Shown here piece by piece: positions 9,731 to 18,413 of a DNA stretch of 64,000 nt (positions are counted from its first letter, which is position 1; each line of letters starts with the position of its first letter). The DNA lies in the NCBI RefSeq assembly GCF_902459465.1, contig NC_047080.1:10638866-10702865 (forward strand). The letters are read 5' to 3'. Both the position numbers and the translations under genes were made by a program. The notes under the pieces are model-generated. The model saw only the letters and a list, made by a program, of their open reading frames with translations. It ran no database searches and was not told the DNA's origin. This stretch comes from Asterias rubens. Its lineage: Eukaryota > Echinodermata > Asteroidea > Forcipulatida > Asteriidae.

Positions 9731-12165
9731 TGACGACCAACACACTACGTACTCATCTGCCTGGAGTAAGGCTTATTCTTCTGACTTTGTACAGTCCCGC
9801 ATTTTAAATATTAACGAGAAGTTTGGACTTGTTGTTAGCAAGTTTGGGTTACAACCTGTCATACAAGTATTAAGCGTAATTGGAAATTCAGATCCACGGG
9901 AAGTATCTCCCAAGTTTGTCGGTGAAACTCTTGGACTTTCAGTCACCCTATGTGAATTAGTGTTAAAGCTCCAACTTCAAAGTAGCTCTTCTAAGCCAGA
10001 AGTCGCCACCGCCACCGCCACTTCAACAAGCTCTTCTACGACGACGATTCTTTCGCCAGTCACTGCCTCTGCTGCTTGTGCTAGTGCTGGTTCTAGTTCT
10101 TCAAGTACAACAAGTGCAACTACAATTAGTACTGCAAACGTCCTCAGTCATGTCAGTACGGATATCACATTGTTTACTCCGCCAAGTTTGAAGTGTTTGA
10201 AGTGTTTTTCCAAACTTATCAAAGAGCATCAGCCAGTGAAAGTGAGGTACTTCACTTTGAAAGGACTTAAACATTGCCAAAAGCTGAACCTAAGATGTCG
10301 ATCTTGTGATATAACATACAAGTATGACATGTTTGGGAGCATACAAACATTTTGGACTTACTATGATGAGCCTAGAATTGCCGTGAAAGCGAATGATTGT
10401 GTTTTTGTTGAATGTCAACTTTTTGAATTGCAGTGCAATTTAGCGTAAGTAAAACCTATCCACGGTACATCCTGTCAATCATCCTGTAGTCATGTACTCG
10501 GTCGCACTAAATACCGACAACTCAAGACAACCCACGACAACTCACGACAACAATTTTAAAATGCACTTTAACAGAACATTTGAACATTTAAGTCAACCGT
10601 TAAATATATGCACAGGAGTCATATGCACCCAAAACATTTTCAAACTGTTGCCAAAATTGTGTGTTTTAATTTTTAAAAAAATTGTTTTTTACTCGAGTGT
10701 ATAATTGGCTATGTTGTCTTTCGACGCACTTGGACGATTCTATTATACCACAGGGGTGATAAAATATGCAAGATAATTATTTACCATTTGTTATGTACAA
10801 AACGAAAAATTAAAACTCAGCCCTGAGAAATTACCTCCCCCCCCCCCCATGCGGTGTAGTAGAATCGTCCAAGTACGTCGAAAGACCACATGGCGAATAT
10901 TTCCGTTTGCTATTATTAAATTTGTTGTAAAAAACTACTTTTTTTTACAGTTGAAAATACAATTTTTTCAACAGTTTGATAGTGATTTATTTTAATCATC
11001 TTAAAAGATGCATATGACTCATGTGCACATATTACTTTCGGCTTCCTTGGCCATGTATGGTTACCTGACTGGTAGGCCTACTCAATTCAGGTACCCTTTT
11101 CTAAAATCACCTGTGGATGCAAAGGCTGAATCTGAACCAGAATTTTCTGGCTGAACAAAATTGGTGTCTGCAGACTGAAATGTACACATGAAAAATCTTC
11201 TTGTTTAAATAAATATTATATGCATATTCTTTTCCAGGAGACACTCGCCACGCCTAGCAGCGAAAGCAAAGTCAAACAAACGACCACCCATCCGAAGGGC
11301 CTTTTCGCCAAAACGCCTGGCTAGTGGCAGTAAACCTGCTCGTTCGTCACTATCGAAAAGGAAGCGCACGGTATTCAAAAAGGCACATGAACTGTGGCAG
11401 ATAACAGGAGCTGAGGTCCTTGTAGTTGTGAAGGTGAAAAGGAGAAATGCTTCCAGCAAAACTTTCTACGGTGGTTCCAAGGAACTCGTGGAGGAATTCG
11501 AAACCATGGGAGTTGCCCGCTGCAATTACTCCTGTGAGCTGTACAGAAAGTTTGAGGAGGGAGAGCACACCAGCAGTGACGATGAGGACAAGCTGGTGCT
11601 GGGGCCACTTTCACATAGTGTACCAAACTACATGAGGAGCTCACTGCCAAGAGCACTTCAAGTGAGATCCCCTGACTCCAACAACCGAGCTAGCATTTCA
11701 CGTCCTGTCTCAGCCCAAGATGAGCGACAAGTTTCATCCACTCCAAAGCCCCCAAATAACAACAATAAAGTAAACAAAGCTCCATCTTCCCGTGTGCAGC
11801 ACTTCCAACACGTATGTACATCTGTCCCTTCATCCACTTCCAGTGCCAAGCCAAGCCATCCCTCCAAGCAGAAACAAAAGGTCAAGAGCACTGGTCAAAG
11901 CCTAACCTCAGGAATGCACAACCGAGCTAGCATTTCACGTCCTGTCTCAGCCCAAGATGAGCAACAAGTTTCGCCCACTCCAAAACCCCCAAATAATAAC
12001 AATAAAGTAAACAAAGCATCATCTTCCTCTTCCCGTGCAGCACTTCCAACACGTACATCTGTCCCTTCATCCACTGCCAGTGCCAAGCCAAGCCATCCCT
12101 CCAAGCAGAAACAAAATTGCGCAAAATTGAAAAAAGGCCTGGGCACGGAATGGCTTTTTAGTTGA
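9731..12165 (+). CDS. Two-exon gene: CxC5-like cysteine cluster plus MADS-box-like core
   Basis: Exon 1 is open from about 9690 and distinct from the repeat from 9731. It ends at 10444 before donor GTAAGT (10445-10450). Exon 2 starts at 11238 after CTTTTCCAG and runs to the TGA at 12163-12165. The phases agree: GC of exon 1 plus G of exon 2 make an Ala codon. Exon 1 encodes a helical N-terminus, a Ser/Thr/Ala linker and a CLKC ... HC ... CRSCDITY cluster with a following YYDEP ... VFVECQLFEL, as in CxC5 clusters attached to KDZ transposases. Exon 2 starts with a basic stretch, then SKRKRTVFKKAHELWQ and ITGAEVLVVV, closely resembling the second half of SRF-type MADS boxes (SKRK...KKAyEL..lTG..VLLLV). 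A Ser/Pro/Asn-rich tail follows with a 79-codon tandem duplication. No KDZ catalytic domain is seen. A start codon is not visible, so the 5' end is incomplete or lost. A poly(A) signal AATAAA lies at 12628-12633. Confidence 0.6.
10711..10891. mobile_element. MITE inside the intron of the CxC5/MADS-like gene
   Basis: Terminal inverted repeats of about 35 bp lie at 10711-10745 and 10857-10891. They share TCTTTCGACG(C/T)ACTTGGACG and ATTCTA with about four mismatches. The interior is AT-rich with a C13 run. There is no ORF. The element sits wholly within the 793-bp intron. Confidence 0.75.
11683..12118 (+). repeat. 237-bp in-frame tandem duplication within the MADS-like gene
   Basis: AACCGAGCTAGCATTTCACG starts at 11683 and again at 11920, a period of 237 bp (79 codons). 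Both copies encode NRASISRPVSAQDE, TPKPPNNNNKVNKA, TSVPSS and SHPSKQKQ. Substitutions and one short indel separate them, and the frame is kept. Confidence 0.9.
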
Positions 12166-13361
12166 TGTTTATGTTTGGTTTGAAATGCTTTACTGTGCAA
12201 TCTCGAGCACTTTCAATAGGTTTATTTAATTATCTTAAACCTAAAACAAAATATATTTAAAAAAAAAGTTTTTTTGAAAATAGTGTGGGCCAAAAGGGAA
12301 GCTGGTGGAGACACTTACTTAACAGGAGAATGTTAAGTGTTTGCAAACAATGGGGGCTTTTGGTGGGGCCTTGACAGTGTATGTTACATACTTATAGTGT
12401 ACCAACAGTTTTTACAATAAGAAGGTGTAGCTTTCTAATGCACAAATTCCTAGGTGATCGACTTCAAAAGTTTACTAAAGAGCTTAATGAAATACTTAAA
12501 CATAGTGAAATGTTCAACTGTGTTTCATTTTCCATTAACAAATATATAAATTAACCTGTTAAGGTTCAATTTCCCTTAGAAAAGATGCATTCTCCATACT
12601 ACTATGTTTTATTTATTTTCATCCCGAAATAAATTTCCATTCTGAATGGTTAGTTTTCTTGCAATACAAAACTATTTACTTCTAAAAAATATTGGCCCAA
12701 GTTTTGTTTACTTATTACTTTTTACTGTTTTTAATTAACAGTTTCATTACTATTGGCGGCCTGACAATTTCCGCAGGGTAGGCTGGCTCCTGCCTCACAA
12801 TCAGCATTTGTAACGCACAAGCCAGGAGATGGTCTACTCACAAAACGGACAGTGCCCACAACAAAACTCTTCTATTTTCAGAGGAATTATACATTTTTAA
12901 AGATATTTTTTCCTATTTTAATAAATAAATCATTTAAGTTGTAAATGTAAGCATTTGTATGTATGGATACCCCATGTACATGATATTGTACATTTATATC
13001 TTTGGTGCCGAGTGTTTTGGGGGTGGGGTGGGGTTAGTGTGCAGGCCTACATGTTTGTGTGTTTAATACTTGAAGCATGAAGTTTGCACCATTGGGCCAG
13101 TCAGGATTTTAAGTTTACTTAGCAGTAATAGGCCCACCACATTTTTTTTAAATAATGAAATCCATGTGAACATGTTTATGTATGAGTATGACATACCTGT
13201 ATATCCCCTTAAAGTATCCAGACCATCCTCTTTTTTTGGTAATGTTGATATTTTGGGGATAAACAAAAGATGGGGTGGTACATGTAGATGTGTGTAATCA
13301 TTGGAAGCATTTAAATAAATTATCAAATAGGCTACATGCGGTTCTAGAACAGGAAACAAAC
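12166..13361. other. 3' flank of the CxC5/MADS-like gene, non-coding
   Basis: No further exon is recognised. AATAAA at 12628-12633 is a plausible polyadenylation signal. 13010-13040 is G-rich. The ORFs here are short and compositionally AT-driven. Confidence 0.45.
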
Positions 13362-13555
13362 ATGTTTCCTATTTAGGAAAATGAATTTAAAGCAGAATTA
13401 TTTCCTGATCAGGAAACATTCATGATGTTTCCTGATTTGGAAACATCAAATCATGTGACAATGTTTCCTGATCAGGCAACTCACGGTACATTTCCTGATT
13501 TGGAGACAACTTTGCTGGATGGTGAATGTTTCCTGATTAGGAAATGTGTTGCCAG
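13362..13555. repeat. Cluster of TTTCCTGATCAGGAAA-type palindromes
   Basis: The half-sites TTTCCT and AGGAAA recur: GTTTCCTATTTAGGAAA (13366), TTTCCTGATCAGGAAAC (13400), TTTCCTGATTTGGAAAC (13427), TTTCCTGATCAGGCAAC (13463), TTTCCTGATTTGGAGAC (13489) and TTTCCTGATTAGGAAAT (13528). That makes six near-palindromes in about 190 bp at irregular spacing. They could be a decayed satellite or a clustered binding site for a dimeric factor. Confidence 0.8.
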
Positions 13556-13744
13556 AACAGGAGTTTGGATTCCTGTTTTGGCATTGTACCGGACTGTTTT
13601 GTAACCGGTGCGGTGCCCATTGTTCTCAACATCAATATATGAGTGTCCGACAGTCTGGATAAAAAAATCTAACAATTTTACGATCTGAGAGACGGAGATA
13701 ACTCACACTCTCACATACTTGACATACTTTAATTAAGCTTTCCT

Positions 13745-14480
13745 AATGTGTTTTCTTTTTTAAAAGAAGTGAAGCTCAGCTACTCAAATAATGAGCAGAT
13801 TGTACGACGACTCATATAAAAGGTGCAGTCGTTGTACGACAGGACCCAGTGGGAAGTGAATGAAATATAAAGTGAGTAGGCCAGGAATGAACTTGATCAG
13901 AATTTGCAATTTCTTGTTTCAAAGGCTAGTAAGACAATATACCACAATTCTTTGCGGGACAAGCAGCGTAGGCAAAGGAACGGAACTTACGGAACCTACG
14001 CCGATGCTGCTCATAAGAGGAGTAGAAAATTCAGAGTAAGCTAATTGCTAACTGTGAAGTTGTTTGTAGTTTGTTTTTCGTTGTTATGTTGTTGTTGTTG
14101 CTGTTATTGTCGCTGCTGCTGTTGTTAATGTTGTTGGCACTGCTGTTTTTGTTGATATTTTTACTATTCTTAATGTGTTTTCTTTTTTAATGGAATTCGA
14201 GTTCAGCTACTCGAATAATGAGTAGCTTGTAAGAAGACTGATTAAAGAGGTGCAGTCGTTGTACGACAGGAACGGATGAGAAGTTAAAATAAAAATAAAA
14301 TAAATAAAGTACGCCAGGAATAAACAATAAATATTTGCAATATTTCTCGTTCCAAAGGCTAGTAAGACATACTCTATCATTCTTAAAGGGAAAAGCGGCG
14401 TAGGCAAAGGAACGAAACTTATGGAACCGATGCCGATATTGCTCAAAAGAGGCGCAGAAAATTCACAGTAAGTTCATTGT
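13745..14480 (+). repeat. Two diverged direct copies with exon-like core
   Basis: Copies at about 13750-14036 and 14165-14468 share GTGTTTTCTTTTTTAA, CAGCTACTC(A/G)AATAATGAG, GTGCAGTCGTTGTACGACAG, and CAAAGGCTAGTAAGACA leading to AAAGGAACG(G/A)AACTTA and GAAAATTCA(G/C)AGTAAG. The last part looks like a former small exon with an AG acceptor side and a GTAAG donor. A GTT/GCT-rich microsatellite (14080-14150) separates them. Confidence 0.65.
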
Positions 14481-14599
14481 CAATTGATAAAGAAGGTTCA
14501 GACAACCAACCACAACGAGATAAAAGAAAGCACAACACTGGCCGTGACCTGCGTACGTGTGTTAGTTAATTATTCATATTGTAATTTTGTCAGTTTGTA

Positions 14600-15290
14600 G
14601 TTTGTTGTTGTTACTATCGGTCTGATTAACATTGTCGCCAGCGAGGAAATCACTAAGAAACTCAAGGGCATGGTTCATAACCATAAAATATGTTAAGAGG
14701 TTTGCGTCAAGATGGAGAATGTCTTCAATCCGCAACAATGCCACGACAAGTGGTCGACCTTCGGAGAAGGTACAGAGAAGTTCTGAAGAATAATAACATG
14801 ACGTGACGGGGAAGGCAAACTTTCTTGTTCTTTGAAGAAATGGAAAAAGTGGTTTGACATGTTTTGACAAAATAATGCAAAACAAGGTAAAAGACATCAA
14901 CCACTATTCCACCATTTCGATATTTTTGGTTTAATTTCATTAGTAAAAATAATGGATTTGTAGTCAAAGAGCGCAAAGAAGCCATGCGCCAAGAAGACAA
15001 CATGGACATCGGATCAGACCATCGGTCTGATTAACATTGTCGCCAGCGAGGAGATTACAAAGAAATTGGAGGGTATGGTGCATATAACCATAAAATATGG
15101 AAAGAGGTTTTTGGTAAAGATGGAGAATGTCTTCACTCCGGAACAGTGTCATGAAAAGTGGTCGTACCTTCCGAGAAGGTACAGAGAGGTTCTGAAGAAC
15201 AACAACATTTCGGGACAGGGGAGATAGACTTTCTTGTTCTTCAAAGAAATGGACAACATGACAAGATCGATGAAAGGTCGGTTTTAAAAC
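14600..15290 (+). pseudogene. Two copies of a trihelix/Myb-SANT-like pseudo-exon
   Basis: The second copy (about 15020-15225) reads in one frame as INIVASEEITKKLEGM, FLVKMENVFTPEQCHEKW, SYLPRRYREVLKNNNISG, then stops. A shifted remnant resembles LFFKEMD. The pattern TPEQCxxKWxxLxxxYxEVxxxN followed by a downstream FFxEMD is that of Myb/SANT-like (MADF/trihelix) DNA-binding modules common in transposon accessory proteins. The first copy (14600-14870) has the same text with frameshifts and stops. The minus-strand ORFs across this region are shadows. There is no catalytic partner nearby. Confidence 0.5.
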
Positions 15291-17180
15291 CATATAATAT
15301 AAAAGAATTATCTTCGGGTTAAACTTTGTGTTGGTTTGAAAGTTAATGTTTTGAAAAAAAAAAAAAAAACATTCAGAGAAAAAGAGGCGGGAGGCCTGTT
15401 ACAGATTGGGGAGTTTCATGATTTTTTTCGTGTTTACTGATCGCCACAATAATCAAACTGAAATGGGTAGGCAGAGCGGAGAGTTAACTCTTGAAACCAC
15501 ATTCCTTAAGTTGGTGTGCGTTGTGCAAGACTTTGGGGTTTAGAAACGCCCATTTATGTTTATAAGCCTTCGTACAGACTACCGGGTAAAAAAGTTCATC
15601 TTTGGCCGGACCGCCACACCTTGGCACGAAGTGCGGAATGACTATAAGAAAGCCAGTTACATCCCTAAGAAGCTGAACAGAGACAACGTTAATAAAGAGA
15701 GGCAGGATGTTAAACATTGTTGGGTTTTTTTTTTTGGGGGGGGGGGCATAATGTGGAAGCTGAGTCTCAGAACAGCACTGATGGGTCAAAACCAGATGAT
15801 TCCCCCATTAAAAAATCAACAGCAAGTGGGTAGTTATAATGAGATGCATAGTGTATTTCACAAAGCCTTTGACAAAGAATTCATCATGCCACCTCTGATC
15901 TCATCCTATGTGTTTCCAACTTCCTGTGGTCAACACCCCCACCCCTTTGTCTCCATTCACTGTTTATTCCTTGTTTATTCTGCTTCCACTTCCTGCCACT
16001 CTCTCTATTCATGTACACTGTAATTCCACTTGACTGATTGTCCAGTTGAAAACCAATGGTTCTTTTCAGTAAATCATTACATCATGGTGTTGCCACAAAC
16101 CTTTACTATAGCTGCATAATTGCTACACATGTTCATTTATGTTGTGTTGTGTTGTCATTTTAGCCTCCCAAAGTCTCCGCCAGATTCCAAACATCAGGTT
16201 GTAAACATTTTGAATAAACTGACTTACCTTTTTATGCCCACACAATGGACACCAGCTCAGACAGACCAAGCATGAGTGACTTGTCCTAAGAACTGCTTAC
16301 AATACAAACCACAGTTTACCCCAAACCATTATTCTCCTAGTAAAGACAGGAATGCTCAGTGGTGAAATCCCATGGATGGTGCAAACTGCAAGCAGGAATG
16401 CTATTCAGGGTGAAATTCTGCTTTCCAACATGTTTGGATCTTCAGAATCATGTGTCTGTAAAATATAAGTAAAACAGTGCATTTTATAATTACTTCATTT
16501 CAAAGTTCAATTTGCGATCAAACTTGACACCAGAACACACTTGGAAACAAAACAAAGAACTTGGCATTTATTGGTTGATTTACAATGATTTCTGAATTAC
16601 TTTATCTGGGTTACGTAATATCGCAACTAGATTGTGTGCTTGCTTCAATCTTTCTATCTAAATTGAGTGGTTGAAGGAGTGGGCGCACGGACAGTACAAG
16701 TGGATGTTAATTGTTTATTTAAAAGTATTACAAGAGAAACTTGCCTTGGGACTATTGTGGTATTATTATATAAAAATAAAAAATTAATAAAAATAATAAG
16801 GGTTTTATGGTTCGTTATTATATTTGTTTATATATTTTTTAATATTTATTGACCAAACCAACAGCGGACGAGCCGCCAATTACAGGAAAGGATAAAAAAC
16901 AAATAGAAATATTCATATAGCCTATAACATAAAAACAATCTGATATGGGTATAGGGGCTATGTACAAAGTTAACAATTAAAATAGAATCATCTTAGGAAA
17001 GAAAAATGAAGCACACATTGAAGATTAAATAAAATAAAATAGGGAACAGAAACAGACCACCATGGACGACTGTGAAAATATATTAAAAATATATTTTAAA
17101 AGCAAAAGCCTACATTAAATTATAAAATAAACAATAAAATAAACAATATAAATTAAAAGACAGAGCAGAGGGAAATGTTG
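15291..17180. other. Non-coding, AT-rich
   Basis: Contains an A15 run at about 15355 and a T10G10 tract at 15723-15746. An open stretch at 15556-15730 (FIFGRTATPWHEVRNDYKKA) is possibly further debris of the element above. From 16770 to 17160 the sequence is extremely A/T-rich. No gene is supported. Confidence 0.45.
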
Positions 17181-17310
17181 GAAAAGTTTCCGTATGGCGC
17201 CACCACTTTTTCATTCGAAATAAAATAATATAGTATCTAATTTACCTGATTGATATATCCCTTTTTGTAAAAATGAGTGAAAAAGTGGTGGCGCCATACG
17301 GAAAGTTATC
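17181..17310. mobile_element. Short foldback MITE with perfect 27-bp arms
   Basis: TTTCCGTATGGCGCCACCAC plus TTTTTCA at 17187-17213 is the exact reverse complement of 17278-17304. The interior of 64 bp is AT-rich. The identical arms suggest recent insertion or gene conversion. It has no ORF. Confidence 0.85.
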
Positions 17311-18110
17311 CGAAATGTTTTTTAAAACAAATACAAATATTTTGTGTCAACCCCGGCCCTTTGAGCCCAAAATTCCAAACCAATACTTGGCAACATGTTT
17401 GATGCTTTACAAAAAAGTATATGCATTTATTTGGGCCATGTTTCAAACTTGTTTGTGTTGCGAACAATCTTTGAAAAAATTCAAGGGTTTCAAAGTTCGC
17501 GCAAGCTGATTTTAGATTTGCGCTCGCGCAATTTTTGGACTCGTCTCAAGATTCTGAATAAAGTTAAATATAAAATCCAGCCGAACGTTACTTTCCGTAC
17601 CTCTTGGCGTACATTTTCTCAAAGACCATAGATTTTACAAGTATCATGCAAGGAATCAAACATTGGCATTATTGCGTTTTATGAGGGGAAATGGCACACA
17701 GCGCAGATTTAAAAAAATAAATAAAGGCAAATTTCAAGATTGCGCCCAACGAATATTGCACGAGCAACGGAACAACAACAACGGCACAAAGTTGAGTTCA
17801 AAAAGTCAAGAAAATGGGGCTACATTTCATACAGTTTTTATCGCTACTCACATCATGACATCCAAATCGATTCCTCAAGTCCAGTCCCATGTCTTCTTCC
17901 TTTTCTCACCCAGATATGGACGTTTTTTCCTGATTTTGAGGGGTGGTGTGTCGCCTCCCGAGGTTGTTTCTCACCTACTTCCTTCAGATCCACACATGTT
18001 GTTCTGCAGTTTTCTCTACACACGTGTGTACGTATTTATACACGACGAGTCGTCGTATCGTGTTCTCTCAACTGTGAGAAATAATCCCTCGACACAAGAG
18101 GGCCGTTTAA
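17311..18110. other. 5' flank of CDK9, non-coding
   Basis: No exon is recognised here. Short ORFs at 17395, 17663 and 17740 have no recognisable motif and overlap one another in different frames. Confidence 0.45.
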
Positions 18111-18259
18111 GACCTTTTCGCAAATACCGGGGCGCGCGCGTAAAGCTTGGAATTAGGTGCATTGTGGTCTAGCTGGTATCCAAATTTGATCCATATATAT
18201 CCCACAATGCACCTCATTCAACAGTCTGCGCTTGCGCATTGGTATTTGCGATAAGGTCT
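18111..18259. mobile_element. Foldback MITE in the CDK9 promoter region
   Basis: GACCTTTTCGCAAATACC at 18111-18128 pairs with GGTATTTGCGATAAGGTC ending at 18259, with one mismatch. Further in, TTAGGTGCATTGTGG pairs with CCCACAATGCACCTCA. The element is about 150 bp and ends about 155 bp before the CDK9 start codon, so it may supply or disturb promoter sequence. The flanking GCGCGCGCG is GC-rich compared with the surroundings. Confidence 0.75.
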
Positions 18260-18413
18260 ATAGACGAGACGAATTAAACAGCGCCCTCTACTTCCTTTCT
18301 GCCAGCTCTCTCATCTCCAGGAACTTTTTGCAGAGAAGAGTGTTGATCGTTTTGTGGTTGAGAATTTGGGGCAAGTAGGCCCATCAATCGTCACCGCAAA
18401 CGCGATCATGAAT

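Noticed and set aside
14574-15293. Overlapping minus-strand ORFs of 94-109 codons
   Set aside because: They are shadows of the plus-strand trihelix-like pseudo-exons, which have recognisable motifs.
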